This document shows positions 7,775 to 16,542 of a stretch of 32,669 bases of DNA, piece by piece. Source of the DNA: Azospirillum sp. (GTDB lineage Bacteria > Pseudomonadota > Alphaproteobacteria > Azospirillales > Azospirillaceae); assembly GCA_016124535.1 (NCBI GenBank), contig WGNK01000029.1:1-32669 (forward strand), read 5' to 3'. Each line of letters opens with the position of its first letter. Within the stretch, counting starts at the first letter, position 1. The notes below the pieces were generated by a model that saw only the letters and a program-made list of their open reading frames with translations, searched no databases and was not told the origin of the DNA. The translations under genes and the position numbers were made by a program.

Positions 7775-8051
7775 TCAGATTTGTATAAAAAGATTAAAGA
7801 CATACTATCGTATTCATCTTCCAGTATATCTGGATTGTTAAAACTATCCTTATAAGAACTCAAATATATTCAGTGAAGTTTTGGGGCGGTGCTTTGCTGG
7901 CCGGCGACCCCGGTCGGTCTGGGCCAAGGTCGAGGCAAAGCGCTGGCTTCCAAAATCTGGTATTCGCGGCGGCAGCGCCCGCCAGACTTTGCAAGCGGCT
8001 GGGGCTCTTTCAGGCGGTTCCGGGTTCCCCGGGTTGGTGGTGACGCGAGAT

Positions 8052-8072
8052 GGCGGCGTTCCGGGCGCCGCC
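8052..8072 (-). terminator. possible hairpin downstream of the NCS2 permease
   Basis: GGCGGCG at 8052-8058 pairs with CGCCGCC at 8066-8072 across a 7-base loop, about 20 bases after the permease stop on the minus strand. No U-run follows. Such stems occur by chance in GC-rich DNA, so support is weak. Confidence 0.25.
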
Positions 8073-8090
8073 GGATCGTCACCGGCGGTC

Positions 8091-9833
8091 TCAATGATCG
8101 AAATGCAGCTGGACCCGGTGATCGTCGCCGTCGCTCTTGATCGTGGTCTTGTCGGCCGCACGGGCGATCAGGATACTGGCGAGTTTGATCAGGGCGTCCT
8201 CGTCCTCCAGCAACTCGTCCTGGGTCGGTGCCATGCGGGCAATTTCGAACGGCCGGCCGGAATAGCTGATCATCACGTCGAGGCGAAATTCGTCGAAGGA
8301 CGCCGAGACATCGACATGGCCGCCCGGCTCCACCAGATCGCCGGAGATTTCAGCGAATTCGCTGAGCGCCCGCAGCACCCGCTGGATCACATCCTGCCGA
8401 GCGCCCCAGGCGCCACCCTGCTGCTGGACCACCCGATAGATGAATTCCGCCGCCTCGCCACCTGGCTTGAAGGAGACATTCATCGTTCGCTTGACGCCGA
8501 TCCGGAACAGCATATTCAGCAGGAGCGCGGCACTGATCGAAATCACCACCGAAGACTGGGTGAACGGCTGCAGCATCACCGGGACTTCGGCAAACAGATG
8601 GGGATAGAGCCCGTGGCCGATGTCGAGGATCAACGCGATGCCGATCACCAGGGTCTTGCGGCTGTCGATCACCCGCGACATGATCATCTGCAGGCCGTTC
8701 ATGATCACCAGGCAGCCGGTGAAGATCATCACCGCGCCCAGGACCGGACGCGGCATGATTGCAAGTGCCGTGGCGATGCCGGGAAAGAACGCCAGCACCG
8801 CGAGCAGCGCCGCCATGGCGTAGCCGACCCGTCGTGCCGTGACCCCGGTGGCGCCGGACAGGCCGACGCCGCTGGAGGCAGTATTGCTGCCGATCGAACC
8901 CAGCAGGCCGGCGATGATATTGCCGATGCCGCTGGCCAGGATGCCGCCTTCAATGGTCCGCAAATCTGGCCGCAACCACTTTGCATCATTAAGTTTTTGA
9001 GCTGTGGTGACATCGCCGATGGTGCGCAGGCTGCACGCGATGGCGCCGACCAGGAACGGCAGGACCAGCTCGACCGAGAATGACGGCATATATTCGAACA
9101 CCCGGGGCAGTTGCACGAAGCCGCCGCCGTTGATCGAGTCCATCACCTCGAGATGGAGCAGGCCCTGGACATAGCCGACCAGGTAGCCGACCGCGATGCC
9201 GATCAGGACCGAGAAAGTCCTCGGCGGTCCGCTGGTCCAGATCGAAAAAAACACCATCGTCGCCAATGTGACCAAGCCGAGCAGCGCCTCCTGCCCCTGG
9301 GCGATCTGCTCGGCGTTCTGGTCGATGCCGCCGGCGACCTCCTCGATACCGATGATGCCCATCCCCAGCCCGATCGAAAACACCACAAAGCCGGTGATCT
9401 CGGTCGGAAAGAACGGACGCAGCCGCGGGATCGCGAACGACATCAGCGATTGCGCCACCCCGGCGAAGATCGTCATGCCGAATACCAGCGGCAGCCCGCC
9501 GGTCCTGGCCGCGAGCAGCATGCCGGGCAGGTAGGAGGTCGCGAACACCGCCGGCACCAGATAGTTGCAGCCGACCGGCCCGATTCGCGTGCAGTGCAGC
9601 ATGGTGACGATGCCGAGCGCCAGCATGGCCACGCGCAGCGCGTTGCTGGTGGTGGCGATATCGGCGTGGGCGGCGTCGAACACGGTGATCAGAGTGGCAA
9701 AGCTGATCGCCGCCACCGCCGCGGTCTGCTGGGCGGTGCTGAGGATGAGGATGGCAAGGGGAGGACGATCCTCCAGGCCGTAGAGGATATTTGCCGGGCG
9801 CACGTCTGGTCCGATCGACGATAGAGAATTCAT
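8091..9833 (-). CDS. NCS2-family xanthine/uracil permease with soluble C-terminal domain
   Basis: A 580-residue inner-membrane nucleobase transporter of the NCS2 family. About a dozen hydrophobic segments fill residues 30 to roughly 446, including the family hallmark region FSVELVLPFLVGAIACSLRTIGDVTTAQK and the NTASSGVGLSGATGV segment that corresponds to the substrate-binding signature. The last ~134 residues form a soluble, charged tail absent from ordinary members. Its alternating helix/strand pattern (LSEFAEI helix, LDVMISYSGRP strand, final VQLHFDH strand) recalls a degenerate RsbW/GHKL-type ATPase fold; that reading is tentative. I chose ATG at 9833; an in-frame TTG at 9866 would add 11 polar residues. 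It is divergent from the SDR gene at 10001. Substrate (xanthine, uracil or urate) cannot be fixed. Confidence 0.87.
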   Translation of the reverse strand: MNSLSSIGPDVRPANILYGLEDRPPLAILILSTAQQTAAVAAISFATLITVFDAAHADIATTSNALRVAMLALGIVTMLHCTRIGPVGCNYLVPAVFATSYLPGMLLAARTGGLPLVFGMTIFAGVAQSLMSFAIPRLRPFFPTEITGFVVFSIGLGMGIIGIEEVAGGIDQNAEQIAQGQEALLGLVTLATMVFFSIWTSGPPRTFSVLIGIAVGYLVGYVQGLLHLEVMDSINGGGFVQLPRVFEYMPSFSVELVLPFLVGAIACSLRTIGDVTTAQKLNDAKWLRPDLRTIEGGILASGIGNIIAGLLGSIGSNTASSGVGLSGATGVTARRVGYAMAALLAVLAFFPGIATALAIMPRPVLGAVMIFTGCLVIMNGLQMIMSRVIDSRKTLVIGIALILDIGHGLYPHLFAEVPVMLQPFTQSSVVISISAALLLNMLFRIGVKRTMNVSFKPGGEAAEFIYRVVQQQGGAWGARQDVIQRVLRALSEFAEISGDLVEPGGHVDVSASFDEFRLDVMISYSGRPFEIARMAPTQDELLEDEDALIKLASILIARAADKTTIKSDGDDHRVQLHFDH

Positions 9834-9948
9834 CCGACTGGACGGCGATCGGCTTTGGTGTGTCAAGGCTTTTCCGCCCGCAGGCTCCCGGCTGTCGCCC
9901 CTGTGGCGTTCGGTCCGTCGCGGCTGGCGGCGTCATCTGGTAAGAGCC

Positions 9949-9972
9949 GCCGATCGGTGTTTCGCCGATCGG
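9949..9972. repeat. paired palindromic GCCGATCGG sites, possible operator
   Basis: GCCGATCGG occurs at 9949-9957 and again at 9964-9972, 15 bases apart. The core CCGATCGG is itself palindromic, so the pair is both a direct and an inverted repeat. It lies between the divergent permease and SDR genes, directly upstream of the SDR start. A regulator-binding role is possible but GATC-rich palindromes are frequent in such genomes. Confidence 0.35.
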
Positions 9973-10000
9973 GTTGTCCCTGAAGTCGATGGAGCAGCGC

Positions 10001-10762
10001 ATGAAAATATCCGGACAGGCAGCGGTGGTCAGCGGTGGTGGGTCGGGCATGGGGGCGGCCACCGCCCGCTTCCTCGCCGCAAACGGCGCCAAGGTGGCGG
10101 TGCTCGATCTCAACCCGGCCGGTGCCGAGGCGGTTGCCCGAGAAATCCGTGGCGTCGCCGCGGTCTGCGACGTGGCCGACGCCGCCTCGGCCGAGGCGGC
10201 GATGGCGGTCGCGACCGCCGCCCACGGTCCGGCCCGAATCGCGGTCAACTGCGCCGGTGTCGCCACCGCCGGGCGGATCACCGGGCGCGACGGCCCGCTC
10301 CCCCTGGACGCCTTCCGCCGGGTGATCGAGGTCAACCTGATCGGCACCTTCAACATTCTGCGGCTCGCCGCCGACGCCATGAGCCGGCTCGAACCGCTCG
10401 ACGATGACGAGCGCGGGGTGATCATCAATACCGCCTCGATCGCCGCCTTCGAAGGTCAGGTCGGCCAGGCCGCCTATGCCTCGTCCAAGGGCGGAGTCGC
10501 GGCCTTGATCCTGCCGGCGGCGCGGGAACTGGCGCGCTACGGCATCCGGGTCATGGCGATCGCGCCCGGCCTGGTGGCGACGCCGATGCTTCTGGGTTTG
10601 TCCCAGGAAATTCAGGACAGCCTGGCAACCCAGGTGCCGTTTCCGCACCGGCTGGGGGTGCCGGACGAATACGCCCGGCTGGTCGGGCACATTGTCGACA
10701 ATGTTCTGCTCAACGGCACGGTGATCCGGCTCGACGGGGCGATGCGCATGCAGGCGAAGTAG
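10001..10762 (+). CDS. SDR dehydrogenase, type-2 3-hydroxyacyl-CoA dehydrogenase-like
   Basis: A 253-residue classical short-chain dehydrogenase. It has the nucleotide-binding GGGSGMG (residues 12-18), an aspartate after strand 2 (VLDLN, D36) indicating NAD(H) rather than NADP(H), NCAGV near 83-87, and catalytic N112, S146, Y159 and K163 (YASSK). The closest family is HSD17B10-like type-2 3-hydroxyacyl-CoA dehydrogenase, shown by the GRDGPLPLDAFRRVIEVNLIGTF stretch (I shorten it to its key residues N112 and F117) and the PFPHRLGVPDEYA end region. It would oxidise 3-hydroxyacyl-CoA in fatty or branched-chain acyl degradation. The open frame extends to a TTG at 9974, but ATG 10001 has GGAG six bases upstream and starts at the conserved position. 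It is convergent with the pterin dehydratase gene. Confidence 0.88.
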   Translation: MKISGQAAVVSGGGSGMGAATARFLAANGAKVAVLDLNPAGAEAVAREIRGVAAVCDVADAASAEAAMAVATAAHGPARIAVNCAGVATAGRITGRDGPLPLDAFRRVIEVNLIGTFNILRLAADAMSRLEPLDDDERGVIINTASIAAFEGQVGQAAYASSKGGVAALILPAARELARYGIRVMAIAPGLVATPMLLGLSQEIQDSLATQVPFPHRLGVPDEYARLVGHIVDNVLLNGTVIRLDGAMRMQAK

Positions 10763-10798
10763 GGGGGGCGTCGGCGATCCGGTACGGCAGACCCTTCG

Positions 10799-11101
10799 TC
10801 AGCGGTCGTGATCGGGGGCAATCTGGTCGATATGGCGAGCCAGTTCGATATCGAGGGTGGTAACGCCCTCGATCTCGGCGGTGGACAGGATGATTTCGAC
10901 CCGGTTGCCGGCATTGTACCATTCCGGATGGTGGTCGAGCTTTTCGGCCATCAGGGCGACCCGGCTGAGGAAGCCCCAGGCTTGATTGAAGTCGGCAAAA
11001 TGATAGGTCTTGCGGATCGCGTCGCGGTCCTCTACTTCGGCCCAACCATGCAGTTCGCGGAGTGCCGCCTGGCGTCTGGCGCCGACCATTTTTTCGGCCA
11101 T
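10799..11101 (-). CDS. phhB: pterin-4a-carbinolamine dehydratase
   Basis: A 100-residue protein of the usual length for this family, which dehydrates 4a-hydroxytetrahydrobiopterin and recycles the cofactor of aromatic amino-acid hydroxylases. The signature [10 protein letters not shown] carries H57, H58, P59 and W61, and H90 sits near the end in ELARHID. The open frame runs to 11194, but ATG at 11101 has a GGGAG ribosome-binding site seven bases upstream and gives the standard N-terminus, so I used it. No hydroxylase gene is nearby, so moonlighting or a cytoplasmic pterin role cannot be excluded. It is divergent from the zincin gene at 11193. Confidence 0.93.
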   Translation of the reverse strand: MAEKMVGARRQAALRELHGWAEVEDRDAIRKTYHFADFNQAWGFLSRVALMAEKLDHHPEWYNAGNRVEIILSTAEIEGVTTLDIELARHIDQIAPDHDR

Positions 11102-11192
11102 TTCTGGCTCCCGTTTGGCGATCAGGGCAAGTCTCGACTTGCACGTGGCATCGGCCGGCGCCGGGGTCAAGCGGTGAGGGAGACCCCAGCCC

Positions 11193-11606
11193 ATGAACGA
11201 TAATCAGCCGCGTCCCTTTACCACACCGCCGACTCTGGCCGAGTTGGAAGCGCTCGCCGAGACCGCGCTGGCGACCGTGCCCGACCAGTTGCGCCGGTAT
11301 GTCCGCAACGTCGTAATCCTGGTCGATGAATTTCCGGACCAGGAGACCGAGCAGGCGATGGATCTGGAGACACCGTTCGATCTGCTCGGCCTCTATCGTG
11401 GTACCGACCTGGCTCACCGCAGTGTTCACGACCTGCCGCAGGGGCCGGACCACATCTATCTCTATCGCCGGCCCTTGCTCGACTATTGGTGTGAGACCGG
11501 CGAGGACTTGGCGGTATTGGTCCGCCATGTCCTGATCCACGAGATCGGCCACCATTTCGGCTTTTCCGACGACGACATGGAGCGCCTGGAGGCGGAGATC
11601 GACTAG
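11193..11606 (+). CDS. small zincin-like metallopeptidase family protein
   Basis: A 137-residue protein with the zinc-binding motif [15 protein letters not shown] (H116, E117, H120, with downstream D127/D128 as possible third ligands). The layout, with DEFPDQ near residue 45 and LLGLYRG near 65, matches the small metallopeptidase family formerly called DUF1025. There is no signal peptide or membrane segment, so it is cytosolic. Its substrate is unknown. ATG 11193 is preceded by GGGAGA. It starts 91 bases from the divergent phhB start and its stop lies 20 bases from the convergent photolyase stop. Confidence 0.85.
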   Translation: MNDNQPRPFTTPPTLAELEALAETALATVPDQLRRYVRNVVILVDEFPDQETEQAMDLETPFDLLGLYRGTDLAHRSVHDLPQGPDHIYLYRRPLLDYWCETGEDLAVLVRHVLIHEIGHHFGFSDDDMERLEAEID

Positions 11607-11626
11607 CCGGGATTTCCCCCTGCCGA

Positions 11627-13087
11627 TCAGGCGTCGTCGATTGCGGCCTCGGGCAGGTCGCCGGCATGTCCCCGTGGCAGCGCGCGGAAGGCCGCCAGGG
11701 CGCGAGCCCGCGCCATCGCGTGATCGACCACGGGCAGGGGGTAGACGGCGCCCAGCCGGACCCCGGCACCGGCCAATACCGAAGCTGGCGCCAGCCACGG
11801 CCGATGAATCCACAGCGCCGGCAGTCCGGCCAGTTCCGGCACATGGACCCGGACATAGTCACCATCGGGGTCGAATCGTTGGCCCTGGGCGACCGGATTG
11901 AAGATGCGGAAGAACGGCGCGGCATCGGCGCCGCAGCCGGCGACCCACTGCCAATTGGCCGCGTTGTTGGCGGCATCGGCATCGACCAGGGTATCGTGGA
12001 ACCAGCGCTCGCCCCGTTGCCAGGGGCACAGCAGGTGTTTGACCAGGAAGGAGGCGGCCACCATGCGCACCCGGTTGTGCATCCACCCGGTGTGCCACAG
12101 CTGGCGCATGCCGGCATCGACCAGCGGATAGCCGGTGCGGCCGCGGCACCAGGCCCGAAAGCCGGCGGCATCGTCGCGCCAGGGAAATTTCTCGAAGGCG
12201 GGGCGGAGCGGCCGCTCGGCGAGGTCCGGGTTGTGGTGCAACTGGACATGGCAGAACTCGCGCCAGCCCAGTTCGGTCAGAAAGCGCTCGACGCCGGGTC
12301 GGTCGCCACCGTGCAAGCGGACCGCATGCCACAGGGTTCGCGGTCCGATTTCTCCGAACGCCAGATGCGGTGACAGGCGCGAGGTGCCCTCGCGGTCGGG
12401 CCGGTCGCGCTGTCCGGCGTATCCCTCCAATGCGCCGCCGGACAGGAACGCGGCCAGACGTTGCGCTCCGCCGGCCTCGCCGGGAGTCCAGGTTGCGCCG
12501 AGGCCGCCGGTCCAGTCGACCCCGGACGGCAGCAGGCCGAGCGCGGTGATCGGCTCGCTGGCAAGAGCCCGCGACCAACCGGCCAGGCGCCGCGGCGCCG
12601 GGGCCGGCGGCGGCGGTTCGGGCAGCTGCCGGCAGGCTTTCCAGAACGCCGAGAACACCTTGAACCCGGTGCCGCTGCGGGTCCGCAGCGCCTCGGGTTC
12701 GAATAAGGTCGCAGCCGGGTAGCTGTGGACTGCGACCCCCTGGGATCGCAGCAACGCCGCCACCGCGGCGTCCTGCTCCGCAAGCCAGGGCTGGGCCGAT
12801 CGGTTGAGGTGAAGTGCCTCCGCCCCGGTCTCAACGGCCAGAGCCGCCAGAGCCCGCGCGGCCTGCCCCCGACGCACCACCAAGGGCGCGCCGCGCGCTG
12901 CGAGCTGTTCGGCCAGGGCGGTCAGGCTGTGATGGCACCACCAGCGCGCGGCGGCACCGTCCTGGCCCTCGTCCTCGTGGATATAGACCGGGATGACCGG
13001 ACGTCCGCTGGCGGCTGCGGCGGCCAGCGCCGGATGGTCGGCCAGCCGCTGGTCGCGCCGAAACCAGACTAGCACCGGGCGGGCCAT
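11627..13087 (-). CDS. phrB: deoxyribodipyrimidine photolyase
   Basis: A 486-residue class I-type DNA photolyase, which uses light and FADH- to split cyclobutane pyrimidine dimers. The N-terminal antenna-binding Rossmann domain begins VLVWFRRDQRLADHPAL. The FAD domain holds TSRLSPHLAFGEI and the signature GRTGYPLVDAGMRQLWHTGWMHNR (key residues D, R, W), followed by NNAANWQWVAG. Length and motifs are complete. ATG at 13087 gives the standard start. Only 7 bases separate it from the terC stop on the same strand, so it is likely co-transcribed as the last gene of the 17955-11627 run. A cryptochrome is less likely given the CPD-type WxW-containing NWQW motif. Confidence 0.95.
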   Translation of the reverse strand: MARPVLVWFRRDQRLADHPALAAAAASGRPVIPVYIHEDEGQDGAAARWWCHHSLTALAEQLAARGAPLVVRRGQAARALAALAVETGAEALHLNRSAQPWLAEQDAAVAALLRSQGVAVHSYPAATLFEPEALRTRSGTGFKVFSAFWKACRQLPEPPPPAPAPRRLAGWSRALASEPITALGLLPSGVDWTGGLGATWTPGEAGGAQRLAAFLSGGALEGYAGQRDRPDREGTSRLSPHLAFGEIGPRTLWHAVRLHGGDRPGVERFLTELGWREFCHVQLHHNPDLAERPLRPAFEKFPWRDDAAGFRAWCRGRTGYPLVDAGMRQLWHTGWMHNRVRMVAASFLVKHLLCPWQRGERWFHDTLVDADAANNAANWQWVAGCGADAAPFFRIFNPVAQGQRFDPDGDYVRVHVPELAGLPALWIHRPWLAPASVLAGAGVRLGAVYPLPVVDHAMARARALAAFRALPRGHAGDLPEAAIDDA

Positions 13088-13094
13088 CGGGATG

Positions 13095-14138
13095 TCAGGG
13101 TCGTCCGCTGGCCTTGCGTCGGGTCACCGCGCTGGGGAACACGAACGACGCGATCACTCCGGCGGTGAGGACGCAGACCACCACGATCAGGCTCAGATTG
13201 GGGTCGATCTCGAAATCCGGCCAGCCGAACATGTGGTTGGCGGCATTGACGCACAGCTTGAAGGCGATGAAGAATAACAGCGCGATCACTGCCTTGCCGA
13301 GATGAGCGAGATAGCGCTGCATCGCCGCCAGCACGAAATACAGTGAGCGCAAGCCGAGGATTGCGAAGATCATCGCCGAATAGACCAAAAGCGGGTCCTT
13401 GGTGACCGCAATGATCGCCGGCACCGAATCGAAGGCAAAGACTATGTCGGCGAATTCGACGCAGACCAGGCACAGCAGCAAGGGCGTGGCATAGAGCTTC
13501 GCTTGGCGTGCCAGCTGAAGTCCGGCGTTTTCCGGCTTTTCCAGCTCGGCCGCGAGCACCTTGGGGCCGACGAAGAAATTATGCCCGACCAGCTTGGGAA
13601 ACACCGGGACCAGGCGCTCGGTCAGGCGGACCGACCAGTGGTGGGCGTAGTCTTCCAGCTCCTCGTCGTCGTGCTTTTGCTGCAGCATCTTGACCGCGGT
13701 CCAGGTGATCACCGCGGCGAACAGAAACTCGACCCAGGGGCCCAGGGCGTAAATCGAGGTGCCGATCATCACGAAGACCAGGCGGAACAGGATCGCGCCG
13801 ATGACGCCGTAGTAGAGGATGCGGTGGCGATAGGCTTCCGGAATCGAAAACGCCGAGAAGATCGCCAGAAACACCATCAGGTTATCGACCGACAGGACCT
13901 TTTCCAACAGATAGCCGGCGAGGAACAGGTTGGCGCGCTCGGCGCCGTATTGCCAATGGATGTAGCCGAAGAAGGCGAGCGATGCCGCGATCCAGACCAG
14001 CGACCATAAGATCGCATCGAACAGCGAGACCGGCCGGTCACCTCGATGGACGAACAGGTCGAGGATGATGAAGCCGATGATGCCGGCGCAGAAAACGGCG
14101 ATGGTGGCCGGCGGGTAGCCGATCGAACCTTCAATCAT
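13095..14138 (-). CDS. TerC/Alx family integral membrane protein
   Basis: A 347-residue membrane protein with about nine hydrophobic segments and both TerC signatures: EKVLSVDNLMVFLAIF near residues 79-94, and VEFADIVFAFDSVPAI in the second half, each with the aspartates that define the family. The central hydrophilic linker (HDDEELEDYAHHWSVRLTER) is typical of the longer Alx-type members. Members of this family are linked to tellurite resistance and, for Alx/MntP-associated types, manganese efflux across the inner membrane. GAGGAAA precedes the ATG. The 34-base gap to the upstream hda gene is too short for the yybP-ykoY manganese riboswitch that often precedes such genes. Exact ion unknown. 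Confidence 0.92.
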   Translation of the reverse strand: MIEGSIGYPPATIAVFCAGIIGFIILDLFVHRGDRPVSLFDAILWSLVWIAASLAFFGYIHWQYGAERANLFLAGYLLEKVLSVDNLMVFLAIFSAFSIPEAYRHRILYYGVIGAILFRLVFVMIGTSIYALGPWVEFLFAAVITWTAVKMLQQKHDDEELEDYAHHWSVRLTERLVPVFPKLVGHNFFVGPKVLAAELEKPENAGLQLARQAKLYATPLLLCLVCVEFADIVFAFDSVPAIIAVTKDPLLVYSAMIFAILGLRSLYFVLAAMQRYLAHLGKAVIALLFFIAFKLCVNAANHMFGWPDFEIDPNLSLIVVVCVLTAGVIASFVFPSAVTRRKASGRP

Positions 14139-14172
14139 GCGAAACTTTCCTCAAGCGTGGGGGCGCGCAAGC

Positions 14173-14877
14173 TTAGTCGAGATCCACAGCCGCAGCGATG
14201 ACGCTGCGGACCAGGGGCAATGTGATCCGTTGATGGCGGGCGAGCGCTTCACGATCGATCCGGGCGACCAGCCGGCGGACGCTGTCGTAGGACCGCTCGG
14301 TCCGGGTCACCAGAAAATCGATGACCTCCGACCGCGGCTGCAGGCGCCGGTCGGCGAACTGCTTGACCAGCATCGCCGCCAGCAGGGCATCGTCGGGCGG
14401 GGCGATCGCCACCGCCGGTGCGGCCAGCAGGCGGGATCGCAGATCGGGCAGGCCAAGCGGCCAGAGTGCGGGCGCCGATCCGGCCAGGCCCAGCAGATGG
14501 CCGGCGGTCTGGTGGATCAGGTTGACCAGATGGAACAGGGCGCGCTCGCGCCGGGGCTCGCCGGCCACCGCCTCGATCCCGTCGACGATCACGGCGGAGC
14601 CACCACGCTGCAGGTCGGGCAGCAGTTCGGGCAGCCGGTCGGGGTGCAACTGCTCCGGCAGGAGGGTTACCGCCCGGGCGCGGCGTTGCCAGATTTCGCC
14701 CAGGTGACTCTTGCCGCAACCGGCCGGGCCATAGAGCAGAAGCACCGGCGACGGCCAGCGCGGCCAGCGGTCGACCCAGGCCAGGGCTTCGGCATTACCC
14801 GGCGCGGCCAGGAAATCCTCGCGATCCAGCGCCGGAGCCAGGTCGAGATCCAGAACACCCTGGCGAGACAGCGTCAT
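14173..14877 (-). CDS. hda: Hda-type DnaA-related ATPase
   Basis: A 234-residue DnaA-family AAA+ protein without the DNA-binding domain IV, as expected for Hda (HdaA in alphaproteobacteria), which together with the DNA-loaded sliding clamp promotes hydrolysis of DnaA-ATP. The N-terminus has a clamp-binding-like QGVLDL (residues 6-11), and Walker A is GPAGCGKSH (50-58). The Walker B position reads VIVDGIEAV, with glycine where an acidic second residue is usual, which may lower ATPase activity. ERALFHLVNL and the sensor II region SYDSVRRLV support the family. Start ATG overlaps the AI-2E permease stop as ATGA, so it is translated from the upstream operon. The family is certain; DnaA control here is from family knowledge. 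Confidence 0.9.
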   Translation of the reverse strand: MTLSRQGVLDLDLAPALDREDFLAAPGNAEALAWVDRWPRWPSPVLLLYGPAGCGKSHLGEIWQRRARAVTLLPEQLHPDRLPELLPDLQRGGSAVIVDGIEAVAGEPRRERALFHLVNLIHQTAGHLLGLAGSAPALWPLGLPDLRSRLLAAPAVAIAPPDDALLAAMLVKQFADRRLQPRSEVIDFLVTRTERSYDSVRRLVARIDREALARHQRITLPLVRSVIAAAVDLD

Positions 14878-15968
14878 CGGCCACTCTCGGACGTCCCGGC
14901 CATGCCACTGGTCGACTCACCTCGAAAGAACGGGCTCTCCAGGTAACGCTTGAGCGCGAAGCGGATCAGCACCCCGATCACTGCCGCCACCGGCAGCGCG
15001 ATCAGGATGCCGACGAATCCGGCCAACGACGCTCCGGCGAGCAGCGCGAACATCACCCAGACCGGATGCAGACCGACATTCTCGCCAACCAGCTTCGGGG
15101 TCAGGACATAGCCCTCCAGAGTTTGCCCGATCAGAAAGATGATACCGATCACCGCGACTTGCCACATTTGATCGAATTGACCGAGCGCGATGCCGACCCC
15201 GCTGACGAAGCCGACCAGGGAACCGACATAGGGGATGAAGGTGATCAGCCCGGCGAGAAATCCGACCATCAAGCCGAAATTGAGCCCGGCCAGCGACAGC
15301 ATGACGGCGTAGAACAGGCCGAGGGTGAAACACACCGTCGCTTGGCCGCGGATATAGCCTGCGAGCGTGCGGTCGACCAGGCGGGCCTGTTCGCGGATGG
15401 TTTCGGCGTATTGCCGGGGCAACCAGGCATCGACCCGCGCGACCAGCAGATCCCAGTCGCGCAGCACGTAGAACGCCACCACCGGCGTGATGAACAGGAT
15501 CGAGAATACGTCGAACAGTGCGAAGCCGCTGCTCAGAATGCCCTTGATCACCCGTGCCAGCCAGGTGACCAACTCGCCGGCGTAATTGCCGGCGGCGGCG
15601 CGCAGGTTCTCCACGTCGGCTTCCGACAGCTTGCGGACCAGGCGTTCAAGCAGCGGCAGAATGCGCTCGCTGATCAGTTTGGCATAGCCGGGCAGGACAT
15701 CGATGAATTGCAGGATCTGGGCCTGGACCACCGGCAGGATCAGGATCAGACCGGCGACCAGAATCACGGTGAAAAACAGCAGAACCAGCGCCGAGGACAA
15801 CCAGCGCGGCAGGCCGAGCACGGCGCAACGGTCGACCACCGGATCGAGAAAATAGGCGATCGCCATTGCCGCCGCGAACGGCAGCAGCATGCCGCTCAGC
15901 AGCCAGATCAGGAAAGCAAAGACGCCGAATCCGATCAGCCAGAACCGGACCTGCCGGCCGGGACTCAT
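14874..15968 (-). CDS. AI-2E family transporter (permease)
   Basis: A 364-residue inner-membrane protein of the AI-2E/PerM family. Two N-terminal hydrophobic segments, a central soluble helical stretch (LPGYAKLISERILPLLERLVRK-like, residues about 85-140) and a C-terminal membrane half with the family hallmark PYVGSLVGF and LTPKLVGENVGLHPVWVMFALLAG are present. Family members are proposed exporters of autoinducer-2 or ion/proton antiporters; the substrate is not established. The open frame runs to 16079, but ATG 15968 overlaps the phosphatidyltransferase stop as ATGA and gives the expected start. It also overlaps hda by 4 bases, so three genes are translationally linked. Confidence 0.92.
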   Translation of the reverse strand: MSPGRQVRFWLIGFGVFAFLIWLLSGMLLPFAAAMAIAYFLDPVVDRCAVLGLPRWLSSALVLLFFTVILVAGLILILPVVQAQILQFIDVLPGYAKLISERILPLLERLVRKLSEADVENLRAAAGNYAGELVTWLARVIKGILSSGFALFDVFSILFITPVVAFYVLRDWDLLVARVDAWLPRQYAETIREQARLVDRTLAGYIRGQATVCFTLGLFYAVMLSLAGLNFGLMVGFLAGLITFIPYVGSLVGFVSGVGIALGQFDQMWQVAVIGIIFLIGQTLEGYVLTPKLVGENVGLHPVWVMFALLAGASLAGFVGILIALPVAAVIGVLIRFALKRYLESPFFRGESTSGMAGTSESGR

Positions 15969-16525
15969 GGCAGGTCGCCATGGGTGGTGAACAGGGCCCG
16001 GTACTGGAGGACGTAGGCGGCGCCGGAGAGCAAGGTGGTGGCGGCCACCGCCCCTTGCAACCAGGCAATCAAAGACCACCCCAGCACCAGCGGTGCCGGC
16101 TGTGCCGCGCTGAGCAGGGCCAACACCAGCGCCGCCAGCGCGATCTGCGCCACGGTGTTGATCTTGCTGATGGTCAGCGGTTGCATTTTAGGCCCCAGGC
16201 GCAGGGTGTAGAGCAGGAGGATGCCACCGATGATCATGATGTCGCGTGACACCACCAGGATTACCAGCCACAGCGGTAAATTCCCGGTCTGCGCCAGCGA
16301 CAGGTAGACCGAAACCAGCAGCGCCTTATCGGCCAGCGGGTCGAGATGGCCGCCGAGCGCGGTCTGGGCGTTGAGCAGCCGGGCCAGGATGCCGTCGACC
16401 GCATCGGAGACGCCGGCAATGATGAAAAAAGCCACCGCCCAGTCGAATTCCCCGACCAGGATCGCATAGACGGTCATCGGGACCAGAATCAGGCGCCCAA
16501 AAGTGATGATGTTGGGCAGGTACAC
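15965..16525 (-). CDS. CDP-alcohol phosphatidyltransferase (PgsA-like)
   Basis: A 186-residue membrane enzyme that transfers a phosphatidyl group from CDP-diacylglycerol to an alcohol. The catalytic motif is complete: D41-x2-D44-G45-x2-A48-R49-x8-G58-x3-D62-x3-D66, which binds divalent metal and the CDP moiety. Five to six hydrophobic segments follow. Length and NIITFGRLILVP start resemble glycerol-3-phosphate (PgsA) or cardiolipin-type members, and the acceptor cannot be decided from sequence alone. It is 17 bases from the upstream DUF2066 gene and overlaps the AI-2E gene by 4 bases, so it belongs to that operon. Confidence 0.93.
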   Translation of the reverse strand: MYLPNIITFGRLILVPMTVYAILVGEFDWAVAFFIIAGVSDAVDGILARLLNAQTALGGHLDPLADKALLVSVYLSLAQTGNLPLWLVILVVSRDIMIIGGILLLYTLRLGPKMQPLTISKINTVAQIALAALVLALLSAAQPAPLVLGWSLIAWLQGAVAATTLLSGAAYVLQYRALFTTHGDLP

Positions 16526-16542
16526 GGGCAGGGCAGTTTCGG

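Larger units (their letters stand above)
7713..8090. other. intergenic region, AT-rich then GC-rich
   Basis: No convincing gene. 7713-7880 is markedly AT-rich and holds the candidate hydrolase promoter. 7881-8090 returns to chromosomal composition and lies downstream of the NCS2 permease stop. It contains a 7-bp stem (8052-8058 with 8066-8072, loop of 7) that could end the permease transcript, but no U-run follows. Open frames here lack family resemblance and overlap the permease as shadows. Confidence 0.5.

Noticed and set aside
9834..9866. TTGACA at 9866-9861 as a promoter -35 for the permease
   Set aside because: No -10-like sequence at 16-18 bases; it coincides with a possible TTG start codon.
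14139..14172. yybP-ykoY manganese riboswitch ahead of terC
   Set aside because: Only 34 bases separate terC from hda and no such fold is visible.
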